From an uncultured Acidobacteriota bacterium (GTDB lineage: Bacteria; Acidobacteriota; Terriglobia; Terriglobales; Acidobacteriaceae), in contig CAIQPK010000069.1 in assembly GCA_903873705.1 (NCBI GenBank), positions 38,647 through 102,646 of the forward strand: a stretch of 64,000 nucleotides of DNA. The letters are read 5' to 3'. Position numbers and translations under genes: made by a program. Shown here piece by piece: positions 48,876-58,300 of the stretch (position 1 is its first letter; each line of letters begins with the position of its first letter). Below the pieces are notes generated by a model. The model was not told the origin of the DNA and searched no databases. It saw nothing but the letters and a program-made list of their open reading frames with translations.

Positions 48876-50489
48876 CTAAGCTGGCCCCGTCATCGGCGTC
48901 CGCATGGACTTCACGGGATCGGGGACGTAGTTGGCCTCGACGGATTCGCGGATGGTCTTCTTCAATTCAGCAGCTGGCATCGGAAAGCCGAAGAGCCAGC
49001 CTTGGCCCATCAGGCCGGTGCCGGCGCTAGTGAAATAGTCAGCCTGCTCCTGGGTCTCGATGCCTTCGACGACGACCATCATGTTGAGGTCTGCGGCCAT
49101 ACTGAGGATCTGAGGAACGACGGAAGCGGTTACGGCGTCGGTGCCGGCGGTGTGGGTAAAGGAGCGGTCGATTTTGATGGCGTCCGCACCCAGCTGGTGC
49201 AGGTAAGCAAGGCTGGAGTAGCCCGTCCCGAAGTCGTCAATATAGACGAGGTGGCCGGCGGCCCGCAGCTTGCGGATAGTGCTGATGGCGAGTTCGCGGT
49301 TCGCAGCGGAACGTTCGGTCAGTTCCAGGCCCAATGCCGAGGCGGGTAGTCGACCGGCTTTGATCGAGGACTGCAGCAAAGAGAAGAATTCGGGGTCGTG
49401 AAGATCTTCCGCGGTCATATTGATCGTGAGTTTGAAGTCGTTGGTCGAGAGCAGGTCGCCGACTTCGGCGATCGCCTTGCGGAGCACCAGGCGGGTAATC
49501 TGTTTCACGAAGCCGCGCTCTTCGGCCATGGCAACAAAGACATCCGGGCGGACGTGCTCTCCGGCTTCGTTCACCCATCGCACCAGTGCTTCCGCGCCGA
49601 CGATGGCTCCTGTGGCGAGATCGACGACGGGTTGGTAGACCAGCGTCAGGTCATCGCGGCGGATGGCGCGGCGGAGTTGCAGCTCGACCGACTGCTGGCG
49701 GGCCCAGAAGAGCATCAGGATCAACACCACCGCGCCGCCAAGCAGGGCACCGCCGGTCAGCCAGGTGAAGAAACGGATGCGTCGCCTGGAGAGGACGTCC
49801 GCACGCGATTCGGCGGCAATCTCGCACAACATGGCGCGAGGCGATCCGCAAATGGGCTGGTAGATGATGCCGTTGCGCTCAATCATTCGTCCGGCAATGA
49901 TTTCGTCCATGGTGAGCGGCATCGGGGGGCCAAGTGCCTGGATCATCCGATGGTTTGGGCGGTCGAAGAGCACGGCGCTGAAGTAACGGGGATTTTCGTT
50001 GAAATCGATGAAGGAATCCGGGTTGAGCACGATGGCGACGCTGTTCTGCTCGACCACGAGGCCGGTGGTGTTGGGTGAGATAAGCAGATGTGCCCGAACG
50101 ACGATTTTGAGGCCTGCGTTCCCCGTGACGTCTGGAGGCTGGGTAAGCTTTGGCGTGTCGAGGCGTCCGATGCCGGTCGAGCAATAGAGCATGTTGTTGC
50201 GGACGCGGCCGATGTCGCGAATGTGGGCGGAGCGGAAGACGAAGTCGCGCATGAACGCGAGGTCCTGATCCGAGCAGAAGGGGAAGCCGTCGTGGCTGAC
50301 AGCCTGGATCGCTTGGGCGTCTGAAATGCCGACTTCGTCGCCGGCGTGGACGAGGCGATCGGCGTAGTTACGAAGAATGGTCTTGCCGTCCTGCAACTGG
50401 GTTTCAACGGCCACGACGTAGGCCAGTACGATGCCGAGTGCGACACCGCACAGCAACAGAGTGATTTGCCCCGCCCGTTTTACATTCAT
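48876..50489 (-). CDS. CSS-motif EAL c-di-GMP phosphodiesterase, copy 2
   Basis: 537 residues, homologous to the gene at 43928. TM1 (ITLLLCGVALGIVLAYVVAV), a periplasmic CSS domain with Cys72 (PFCSDQD) and Cys103 (LYCSTGIG) 31 apart as in copy 1, TM2 (FTWLTGGALLGGAVVLILML), and the EAL domain: GAEALVRW, INMTAEDL, LELTERSA, IDDFGTGYSSL, IKIDRSF, VEGIETQEQ. The catalytic set is complete. The two copies lie on either side of the skew switch, 3.4 kb apart and facing each other. Confidence 0.92.
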   Translation of the reverse strand: MNVKRAGQITLLLCGVALGIVLAYVVAVETQLQDGKTILRNYADRLVHAGDEVGISDAQAIQAVSHDGFPFCSDQDLAFMRDFVFRSAHIRDIGRVRNNMLYCSTGIGRLDTPKLTQPPDVTGNAGLKIVVRAHLLISPNTTGLVVEQNSVAIVLNPDSFIDFNENPRYFSAVLFDRPNHRMIQALGPPMPLTMDEIIAGRMIERNGIIYQPICGSPRAMLCEIAAESRADVLSRRRIRFFTWLTGGALLGGAVVLILMLFWARQQSVELQLRRAIRRDDLTLVYQPVVDLATGAIVGAEALVRWVNEAGEHVRPDVFVAMAEERGFVKQITRLVLRKAIAEVGDLLSTNDFKLTINMTAEDLHDPEFFSLLQSSIKAGRLPASALGLELTERSAANRELAISTIRKLRAAGHLVYIDDFGTGYSSLAYLHQLGADAIKIDRSFTHTAGTDAVTASVVPQILSMAADLNMMVVVEGIETQEQADYFTSAGTGLMGQGWLFGFPMPAAELKKTIRESVEANYVPDPVKSMRTPMTGPA

Positions 50490-50643
50490 GGCTAACTCGT
50501 TCCCCGACTCTCGGCTGGATGCTGCTCAGGCAGGATCGGGAGAGGGATTGAGATACGCGGAGCCCTTCGTGCTGGAGCCTCGGCCAAGGTAACACTACGG
50601 CGGAGTGCGTCTCAATGCTCAAATCGGGTGATGACAGCTGTGG

Positions 50644-51891
50644 CTACTTGATCAGCATGCTGACGATGCTGGCGGACATGAGGTTGGCCATCGTTCCGGC
50701 CAGCATGGCGCGCATGCCGAGCTGGGCTAACTCGTTGCGGCGATGGGGGATGAGTGCGCCGATGCCGCCTATCTGCATGCCTACTGAACCGAGGTTGGCA
50801 AAGCCACAGAGGGCGAAGGTTGCGATGGCGAGAGTGCGGGTGGAAATGGCGCCAGCCCGGGCCAGCGTACCCAATTGGGTGTAGGCGATGAATTCGTTGA
50901 GCACGGCGCGGGTGCCGATGAGGTTGCCGACGATGCGCGAGTCCTTCCAGGGGATGCCGATCATCCAGGCGACGGGGGCGCAGAGGGTGCCGAGGGCGTT
51001 GCCGAGGGAGTCCGGGAAGCGCATGCCGTGGCTCCAGCTCCAGACCGAAATGCCGTGCATGATGGCGTTGATCAGGCCGACGATGGCAAGGAAGCTGATC
51101 AGCATGATGCCGACGTTGAAAGCGAGCTGGCCGCCGTCGATGGTGCCGCGGGCGATCGAGCCGATGAGGTTCTCGTTCTTGTGCTCTTCACTTTCGGTCA
51201 TGTGGACAGTGCCCATGGTGGCGGGGACTTCGGTTTCCGGGACGAGCATCTTGGCGATAAGGATGGTGCCGGGGGCGGTCATAATGACGGCGGAGAGGAG
51301 ATCTTGTGCGCGGATGCCGAAGAGGATGTAAGCCGCCATGATGCCGCCGGAGACGTGGGCCATGCCGGAGGTCATGATGGTCATGAGCTCGGAGCGGGTG
51401 GCCCCGGCGAGGAACGGGCGAATGGTGAGTGGGGCTTCGGTCTGTCCCATGAAGATGCTGGCGGCGACATTCGTCGACTCAGCTCCGCTGGTGCCCATGG
51501 TCCGCTGCATGATCCAGGCCACCGCCTTAATGACCTGCTGCATGATGCCGAGATGGTAGAGCATCGCGAACAGTGCGGAGACGAAGATGATGGTGGGCAG
51601 GACGGCAAAGGCGAAGGTGGAGAGGGCGTCGCCGGGCGTGCCGAGGCGGCCAAAGACCATGGCGGAGCCGTCAGCGGAGTGGGCGAGCAGACCGGAGACG
51701 GCATCGGCACCGGTCTTGAGGATTTTCTGACCGAAGCTCCACTCGATGACGAGGAAGGCGAAGAACAGCTGCAGGCCAAGGCCCCAGGCAACGGTGCGCC
51801 ACTTGATGGCCTTGCGGTCGGTGGAGAGGATATAGGCGACGGCAAGGCAAACACAAAGTCCAATGATTCCGGTGAAACGGCCCACGTTCAC
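50644..51891 (-). CDS. concentrative nucleoside transporter (NupC/CNT family)
   Basis: 415 residues, a polytopic inner-membrane importer that brings in nucleosides with H+ or Na+. CNT signatures: SIFMGQTEAPLTIRPFLAGA, TIMTSGMAHVSGGIMAAYIL, NEFIAYTQLGTLARAG and ALCGFANLGSVGMQIGGIGA. Length fits bacterial NupC. Downstream salvage enzymes (a pyrimidine-nucleoside phosphorylase and cytidine deaminase) lie on the same strand 1.2-3 kb away, separated by two plus-strand genes, so this is a loose functional cluster rather than an operon. Confidence 0.93.
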   Translation of the reverse strand: MNVGRFTGIIGLCVCLAVAYILSTDRKAIKWRTVAWGLGLQLFFAFLVIEWSFGQKILKTGADAVSGLLAHSADGSAMVFGRLGTPGDALSTFAFAVLPTIIFVSALFAMLYHLGIMQQVIKAVAWIMQRTMGTSGAESTNVAASIFMGQTEAPLTIRPFLAGATRSELMTIMTSGMAHVSGGIMAAYILFGIRAQDLLSAVIMTAPGTILIAKMLVPETEVPATMGTVHMTESEEHKNENLIGSIARGTIDGGQLAFNVGIMLISFLAIVGLINAIMHGISVWSWSHGMRFPDSLGNALGTLCAPVAWMIGIPWKDSRIVGNLIGTRAVLNEFIAYTQLGTLARAGAISTRTLAIATFALCGFANLGSVGMQIGGIGALIPHRRNELAQLGMRAMLAGTMANLMSASIVSMLIK

Positions 51892-52237
51892 GCTCCGATG
51901 AGAAAAGGTGATGAGGGGAGAGTGTACGGCGGAATGGTGCCTTGCGCCAAGTGTTTAGCCGGACAGAACCGGGAAGCGCTGAAAGTTACTCGGGATGAAC
52001 GACCGATGGCGATCTGGTGGCGGGTGGTTGAGCCAGGTTCGTTCCGGAACCGGTCTATGGCGGGTGTGGACGAAGAAGCGTGCGTTTCGCGGTGAAAGCG
52101 CGACGGAGGATGGTACACTGAAAGAGATCGTGGAATCCGATCTGGTGTTCTTGCTTGTTCTGGTCGTATCGCTCTACTCGCAAACAACTCCTACATTGCG
52201 TTTCAGCGGTACATTGTATTGAAAAGAGAACAAGGTC
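51892..52237. other. 346-bp gap with the csp promoter/leader
   Basis: No convincing gene. It lies between divergent CNT and csp genes. A TACACT box (52114-52119) sits about 120 nt before the csp ATG, and a second TACATT occurs near 52209. If the first is used, csp has a long leader, as known for cold-shock genes. Confidence 0.45.
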
Positions 52238-52438
52238 ATGGAAACAGGAACAGTGAAATGGTTTAACGACGCCAAGGGTTTTGGATTTTTGAGCCGCGCC
52301 ACCGGTGAGGACGTTTTCGTCCATCACTCCGCGATTCAGAGCGACGGCTTCCGCTCGCTGCAAGAGGGTCAGACGGTTGAGTTCAATGTCGTCAAGGGAC
52401 CGAAGGGCTGGCAGGCAGAGAACGTTCGCGTCGCGTAA
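52238..52438 (+). CDS. cold-shock domain protein
   Basis: 66 residues, a single cold-shock OB fold that melts RNA secondary structure. [16 protein letters not shown] holds RNP1 (KGFGFL) and [10 protein letters not shown] holds RNP2; the C-terminus [17 protein letters not shown] is typical. ATG at 52238; the leader carries AAGAGAACAAGG as a likely ribosome-binding site. A strong terminator follows at 52455. Confidence 0.95.
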   Translation: METGTVKWFNDAKGFGFLSRATGEDVFVHHSAIQSDGFRSLQEGQTVEFNVVKGPKGWQAENVRVA

Positions 52439-52454
52439 GCGATCCGAAAGATAG

Positions 52455-52496
52455 AACGAAAGGGCGGTTCCGGACGGAGCCGCCCTTTCGCTTTTC
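52455..52496 (+). terminator. rho-independent terminator after csp
   Basis: CGAAAGGGCGG, loop of ~12 nt, CCGCCCTTTCG then CTTTT, 20 bp after the stop. Confidence 0.9.
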
Positions 52497-52619
52497 AAGG
52501 GCTCGATTTTTCAGGCCAGGTTATCGAACCAACATCCGGATGCCTCCCCGGCACCGTTGCCGAGGGGTTTTTCAGGTGCATCCGGTCTTTTCTGCATCAA
52601 ACACTGTACTGGAGAATGT

Positions 52620-53027
52620 ATGGCGAATATCGTCGAGAACAAGTATTACCTGAAGACCGTTCATGAAGAGATCGGCCTTTTCGACCGAAAGCTTGCCCAC
52701 CTTTTGAAGTACGACGTGTTCGAGACGGAAGAAGCGCGCGCCGCTGCCGTCCGTAAGCTGGAACGCAAGCGCGAAACGCTGGTTGAGACGGCGAAACGCC
52801 TGGCTGCCGATGGCGTGGAGTTCAAGGCGTCCGATCTGCCGCGGTCGATCCTGCCCGAGGGCGTGGAGCCGGTGATTGAAGTGAAGACGGTAGAACCCGA
52901 GCCTGAGCCGATCGCGAATGCCGCGGGAAATCGCCAGGCGCGTCGCCAGAGCGGAACGCACGCGGGTGCGTCGGCTGACTGGGAACAGAGCATTCGCAAT
53001 TACATGCAGGATAAGTCGAAGGCGTAA
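52620..53027 (+). CDS. small helical protein of unknown function
   Basis: 135 residues from ATG 52620, with GGAG upstream. I do not recognise it. The N-terminal ~70 residues are likely helical and basic/acidic (FDRKLAHLLKYDVFETEE, then VRKLERKRETLVETAKRLA), possibly a coiled coil. The middle is Pro/Glu-rich (VEPVIEVKTVEPEPEP) and the C-terminus is DWEQSIRNYMQDKSKA. No signal peptide. It lies between csp, which has its own terminator, and the convergent phosphorylase gene 24 bp away. Confidence 0.6.
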   Translation: MANIVENKYYLKTVHEEIGLFDRKLAHLLKYDVFETEEARAAAVRKLERKRETLVETAKRLAADGVEFKASDLPRSILPEGVEPVIEVKTVEPEPEPIANAAGNRQARRQSGTHAGASADWEQSIRNYMQDKSKA

Positions 53028-53051
53028 CGCTTTTGCGCTGGCGCGCGGGGT

Positions 53052-54479
53052 CTATCCTGCCGCCAGCATGGTTTCCCTCGTTATGATCTCGCGGATGAGC
53101 GGCTGTCTTACGGGCGGCTGGTCGGCGATCTGAACGGTGGCCGCGAGCATGCGGTGTGGTTCTTCCAGCAGGGCTTCATCTTCTGAGAACAGCGTGAAGA
53201 TCGGCTGGCCCTCTTCTACCTTTGTGCCGAGTTTGACGTGCGACTCGATCCCGGCGTGCGCGCTGACGGGGTCGCCGGGTTTGGCGCGGCCTGCGCCGAG
53301 ACGCTGCACAGCCCAGCCTACTTCCTTGCAGTCCATTCCTGATAGATAGCCGGCGCGTGAGGCCCTGAGGATGCGGGTGGCGGTAGTCTTGTGGAAGGCT
53401 GCGGGGTCGGCGAAGACGCTGGTGTCGCCTTTGTGGGCGGCGACGATGGAGAGCCAGGATTTGTAAGCGGCACCGGAGCGGAGGATGTCGTCGGCGAGCC
53501 TGGCGCCAGCTTCGGGTGTGGCGGATTTCCCGGCGAAGTAGAGCATCCAGCCGGAAAGGATGTTGGAGAGCTCGATGAGGTCCGCGGACATGGGGTGGCG
53601 GATACCCTTCATGATGTCGACGCACTCCCAGACTTCCACCCAGTTGCCCGAGAAGCGGCCGAGGGGCTCGTCCATGGTGGTGAGCAGGGCGGCGGTGCGG
53701 GTGTCGGCGAGCTCGCCGGTGGGGACCATTAGCTCGGCGAGGTACTTCGATTTTTCGTAAGTGGGCATGAAGGCGCCGGAGCCGACCTTGACGTCGAGCA
53801 CCAGGCCGCGGATGTCTTCGGCGAGCTTTTTGCTCATGATGCTGGCGGTGATGAGGTAGGGCGATTCGACGGTGCCGGTATGGTCGCGCATCGCGTAGAG
53901 GATGCGGTCGGCAGGGACCAGCCGCGGGGTCTGGCCGACCATCGCAGCATGGGTTTCGAGCAGGACCTCGGTCATGCGGGCGAGGGGAAGCTGGGTGTCG
54001 AAGCCGGGGATGGTTTCGAGTTTATCGAGCGTGCCGCCGGTGTGGCCGAGGCTGCGGCCGGAGATCATGGGGACCGAGATGCTGGGTGTGCCTTCGAGGC
54101 CTGCTGCGGCGATGGTCGGCGCGATCAACAGCGAGGACTTGTCGCCGACGCCGCCGGTGGAGTGCTTGTCGACGGTGAAGCTGTGGAGCGGGGTGGCGTC
54201 GAAGGTTTCGCCGGAGTAGCGCATGGCTGTGGTGAGGTCGGCGAGCTCAAGCGGCGAGAGGCCGCGCTGGAAGACGGCCATGAGGAAGGCGGCGATTTGC
54301 GCGTCGGAGACTTTGTCTGTTGCGGCGAGCTCGGCAGGCTTTTCGCCGCGGGCTTCGGCTAACTTCTGCTCGCCGTTGAGGACGACGGCGTGGATGAAGT
54401 GGGCAATTTCAGGCTGAGAAAGGGCTAGGCCGTCGCGTTTTTTGATGATGACGTCGAGGGGATGGATGGTGTGGCTCAT
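53052..54479 (-). CDS. thymidine/pyrimidine-nucleoside phosphorylase
   Basis: 475 residues from ATG 54479 with AAAGGACC upstream; an upstream in-frame start at 54506 lacks support. It splits pyrimidine nucleosides with phosphate into base and (deoxy)ribose-1-phosphate. Family signature FTVDKHSTGGVGDKSSLLIA (~80), then ISGRSLGHTGGTLDKLETIP and YALRDHTGT-like YAMRDHTGTVES. The C-terminal domain includes SAHAGIESHVKLGTKVEEGQ. It follows cdd by 42 bp, so the two are probably one operon. deoA and pdp types cannot be separated here. Confidence 0.92.
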   Translation of the reverse strand: MSHTIHPLDVIIKKRDGLALSQPEIAHFIHAVVLNGEQKLAEARGEKPAELAATDKVSDAQIAAFLMAVFQRGLSPLELADLTTAMRYSGETFDATPLHSFTVDKHSTGGVGDKSSLLIAPTIAAAGLEGTPSISVPMISGRSLGHTGGTLDKLETIPGFDTQLPLARMTEVLLETHAAMVGQTPRLVPADRILYAMRDHTGTVESPYLITASIMSKKLAEDIRGLVLDVKVGSGAFMPTYEKSKYLAELMVPTGELADTRTAALLTTMDEPLGRFSGNWVEVWECVDIMKGIRHPMSADLIELSNILSGWMLYFAGKSATPEAGARLADDILRSGAAYKSWLSIVAAHKGDTSVFADPAAFHKTTATRILRASRAGYLSGMDCKEVGWAVQRLGAGRAKPGDPVSAHAGIESHVKLGTKVEEGQPIFTLFSEDEALLEEPHRMLAATVQIADQPPVRQPLIREIITRETMLAAG

Positions 54480-54521
54480 TGCGGGGTCCTTTGGGCCTGG
54501 GTGCAACTGCTGGTGAAGCGG

Positions 54522-54965
54522 CTACTTCGGCTCCAGGTATTCGAGGCGCAAGGCGTGGGGAAGAAGCTCGCCGAGGGTGGTCGCTTCGGGCGTGCCGTTC
54601 TCGCCGGGGTAGAGGATGAGGGTGTCGTCGTCGCCGAACTCGGTGAGGGTTTGGCGGCAGGCACCGCAGGGCATGGATGCGGCGCTGTTGAGATTGGCGA
54701 CGGCGACAGCGCGGAGGCGAATGCCGGGGCCGTGCTCGGCCACGGCGCGGGCAATGGCACCCTGCTCGGCGCAGCTGGTGAGGCGATAGGAACAGTTTTC
54801 GACGTTGCAGCCGGTGATGATGGCGCCGTCAGTAAGAAGCAGCGCGGCGCCGACGCGAAAATGCGAGTAGGGCGAGTAAGAGTGCGCGGCAGCAGCTTCG
54901 GCGAGGTGGCGGAGCTGGGCTTGTTGTTCGGGAGTGAGCGATGCGGATTGTGCGTTCTGCGACAT
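54522..54965 (-). CDS. cdd: cytidine deaminase
   Basis: 147 residues, homotetrameric type. It deaminates cytidine and deoxycytidine to uridine forms. The zinc site is SCAEQGAIARAVAEHG (Cys-Ala-Glu) with MPCGACRQTLTEFG (PCxxC), i.e. three Cys ligands, as in Bacillus-type Cdd. The N-terminus has SYSPYSHFRVGAALLLTDG. It is first in the operon with the nucleoside phosphorylase downstream. Confidence 0.94.
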   Translation of the reverse strand: MSQNAQSASLTPEQQAQLRHLAEAAAAHSYSPYSHFRVGAALLLTDGAIITGCNVENCSYRLTSCAEQGAIARAVAEHGPGIRLRAVAVANLNSAASMPCGACRQTLTEFGDDDTLILYPGENGTPEATTLGELLPHALRLEYLEPK

Positions 54966-55372
54966 GGTGAGTCGATAAGAGTATCAGAATTGGCTCGCCG
55001 GTAAGGCGGCGAGCGATGACCAACCGGGTTCCTTCACGCGGCTTCTGGATTTCCACGCTCACGCTTAACGAGTGTCTTCCGATAAGACAGGCATGAATAC
55101 TTTCTCGAACGTGCCGTGTGTCGCAAGCCAACAGGGTCTGGAGCGCAGCGAAGGTTCTCTCTCCGGGCAGCAAAGTGAACCGGGGTTGAAGGAGGCGTTC
55201 GCGGAGAGCTATCGCCCGCTTTACACGGCCCAGGGAGAGACGTGGTTCCTTCCACTGCGGTGTTTGGAAATTGCCGCCCGAGAGCGCAAGGGGCTTCACT
55301 TCTAACTGCGCCGTGGCGGGCGTGGTTGCATCCAATGGTTGGCGACGGCGATGATGCCGTTGTAACCATGGA
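54966..55372. other. 407-bp gap upstream of lhr
   Basis: No credible gene. It holds an inverted repeat CTCGCCG/CGGCGAG (54993-55012), a -10-like TAGACAGG-poor stretch, and open frames on both strands without family similarity or coding character. A short block GGAGCGCAGCGAAGGTTCTC (55140) resembles the repeat family B' core. Confidence 0.45.
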
Positions 55373-58300
55373 GTGCGTTTGGCGAAGGTCGCAAAAATCG
55401 CTGATAAGTCGGCGCCGCGGAAGCGCTCTGCAAAGCCGCAGTCGGCGGCGGTCGGCGGCGACGTGCTGGAGCTGTTTCATCCGATTACCGCGGCTTGGTT
55501 TCGCGCCGTGTTTGAGGATGTCACTCCGCCGCAGCGCGAAGGCTGGCCGGCGATTTCGCGCGGTGAGTCGACGCTGATCCTTGCTCCGACAGGAACGGGC
55601 AAAACGCTGACGGCGTTTCTTTGGTGTCTCGATAAGTTGATGCTGCGTACGCCCGCCGACAAGACCGAGCGGGGTTGCCGTGTGCTGTATATCTCGCCGC
55701 TGAAGGCGCTCGCGGTCGACGTGGAGCGCAATTTGCGGTCGCCGCTGGCGGGCATGGCGAACATGGCCGAGCGCGAAGGCGTGGCGGTGCATACGCCGCA
55801 GATCAGCGTGCGAACGGGCGACACCTCACAGAAGGAGCGTGCGCGATTTGCGCGGCATCCCGGCGAGATTCTGATTACCACGCCGGAGTCGCTATACCTG
55901 CTGCTAACTTCGAATGCGGGCGAAGGTCTGCGGTCGGTGGAGACGGTGATCATCGACGAGATTCATGCGCTGGTTCCGACCAAGCGTGGGGCGCACCTCG
56001 CGCTGTCGCTGGAGAGGTTGGAGGCATTGTGTGGACGGCCATTACAGCGGATTGGGTTGAGCGCGACGCAGAGGCCCCTGGAGGAAGTGGCGCGGTTCCT
56101 CGGTGGCGCGCAGGGGCTCTCCACGACGCTGCGCTCCAGTCCGGATAACAATGCTGTGGCGGGGGAGGCTGAAAGCGGGATCGGCGCTGATGGATCGTTA
56201 GTGGAAGCGGACACGGTCGCGGCGGGCGTGCGCTATCGGCCGGTGACGATTGTGAATGCGGGCGCGCGCAAGGTGCTGGAGCTCACGGTTGAAGTGCCTG
56301 TTGAGGACATGGCGAAGCTCGGCGAGATTCAGGAGCTGCCGAGTGGGCCGGCGGCGCAGGGGCCGAAGCGGACCTCGATCTGGCAGAGTATTCACCCGCG
56401 GCTGCTGGAGATTGTGCGGGGACGGACGTCGACGTTGATTTTTGTAAATGCTCGACGTGTGGCGGAACGGCTGGCTGGCGCACTCAACGAGCTTGCGGGA
56501 GAGCCGATTGCGCGGGCGCATCATGGATCGCTGGCTGCAGCGCAGCGCAGCGAGATTGAAGAGATGTTGAAGGCCGGGAACATCAGGGCGCTGGTGTGTA
56601 CGTCGTCGCTGGAGTTGGGCATCGACATGGGCGCCGTGGACCTGGTGGTGCAGATTGAAGCGCCGCCCAGCGTGGCCAGCGGCATGCAACGCATCGGACG
56701 CGCGGGGCACCAGGTGGGCGCCCCGTCGGCGGGGATCATTTTTCCAAAATACCGCGCGGATCTGATTGCATGCGCAGCGGTGACGCAGGCGATGCACGAA
56801 GGTCTGGTGGAGTCGACGCGGTTTCTGCGCAATCCCCTGGACGTGCTGGCGCAGCAAATGGTGGCGGTGATTGCGCATCCGCCGCTTCCGCTCGCCGAGG
56901 TGCTGCGCAGAGAGAAGCGCAAGGTGAGCGAAGAAGATGACGCGCCCGGGATTTCGTATGAGGCGCTGTTGGCGCTGGTAAGGAGCTGCGCCAATTTTTC
57001 AGGGATTAGCGTGGGCGTGTTCGATGGTGTGCTGGATATGCTTGCGGGACGCTATCCGTCGGATGAGTTTGCTGAGCTGCGGCCGCGTGTGACGTGGGAC
57101 CGCACCCGCAACTGGCTAACGCCGCGGCAAGGCGTGAAGCGCATCGCGATTCTGAACGGCGGCACTATTCCTGATCGCGGACTGTACGGCGTGTTCCTGA
57201 GTGGCACACATGCGAAGCCGATTCGCGTGGGCGAGCTGGATGAGGAGATGGTGTTCGAGGCACGCACCGGCGAGACGTTTGTGCTGGGTGCATCGACGTG
57301 GCGCATCGATGAGATTACGCATGATCGGGTGTTGGTGAGCCCGGCGCCGGGTGAGCCGGGGAAGATGCCGTTCTGGCATGGCGACCAGGCGGGCAGGCCG
57401 ATTGAGTTTGGGCGGCGCATCGGGGCGTTGATGCGTGAGCTGCGGGAGATGCCGCGGTCGGCGGGGATTGCAAAACTGACGCGTGAGCACGATCTCGATC
57501 CGCAGGCGGCGGAGAATGTGTTGCGCTATCTTGCCGACCAGGAACTGGCGACGGGGCAGGTGCCGGATGATCGCACCATTGTGATTGAACGCGTGCGCGA
57601 TGAGCTGGGCGACTGGCGCGTTTGCGTGCTGACACCTTTCGGCAGCAAGATCCATGCGCCATGGGCGATGGCGGCGAGCGCGAAGCTCAAGGACGCAGGG
57701 CAGGACGTGGAGACGATGTGGAGCGAGGACGGCTTTGTGCTGCGCTTTCCGGAGACGGATTCTCCACCGGATACGGATGTGTTGCTCATGGAGCCGGAAG
57801 AGGCTTCGGATCTGGTGATGCGGCAGCTGGGATCGTCCGCGTTGTTCGCGGCGAAGTTTCGTGAGGCTGCATCGCGGGCGCTGCTACTGCCACGGCGCAG
57901 AGCGGATGGGCGAACGCCGTTGTGGCAGCAGCGCAAGCGGGCTTACGACCTGCTGAGTGTGGCTTCGCGGTATGCGGAGTTTCCCATGCTGCTGGAGGCT
58001 TACCGCGAGTGTTTGCGGGATGTGTTTGACATGCCGGCGCTGCTGGAGACGCTGCGCGCAGTGGGGACGCGGGCGATTCGGGTGCATGTGACGGACTCGC
58101 GGACGCCATCACCGTTTGCGGGAGCGCTGCTGTTCAGCTATGTGGCGAATTACATCTATGACGGCGATGCGCCGCTGGCTGAACGGCGCGCGCAGGCGTT
58201 GTCGATCGATCAGGACCAGTTGCGTGAGTTGCTGGGCGATGCGGACCTGCGGGAGTTGCTGGATGCCGGCGCGATTGAAGAGACGGAGGAGCAGCTGCAG

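Noticed and set aside
48699..52237. Definite oriC with DnaA boxes
   Set aside because: Only weak partial matches (for example TGTGGACGA near 52065). The skew switch is reported, but an origin cannot be claimed.
55072..55305. 77-codon plus-strand frame upstream of lhr
   Set aside because: Part of it is repeat-like sequence (GAGCGCAGCGAAGG); no domain and no convincing start.
54829..55335. 168-codon minus-strand frame overlapping cdd and its upstream gap
   Set aside because: No signal, no family, overlaps the cdd start and ends inside it; codon use unlike the neighbours.
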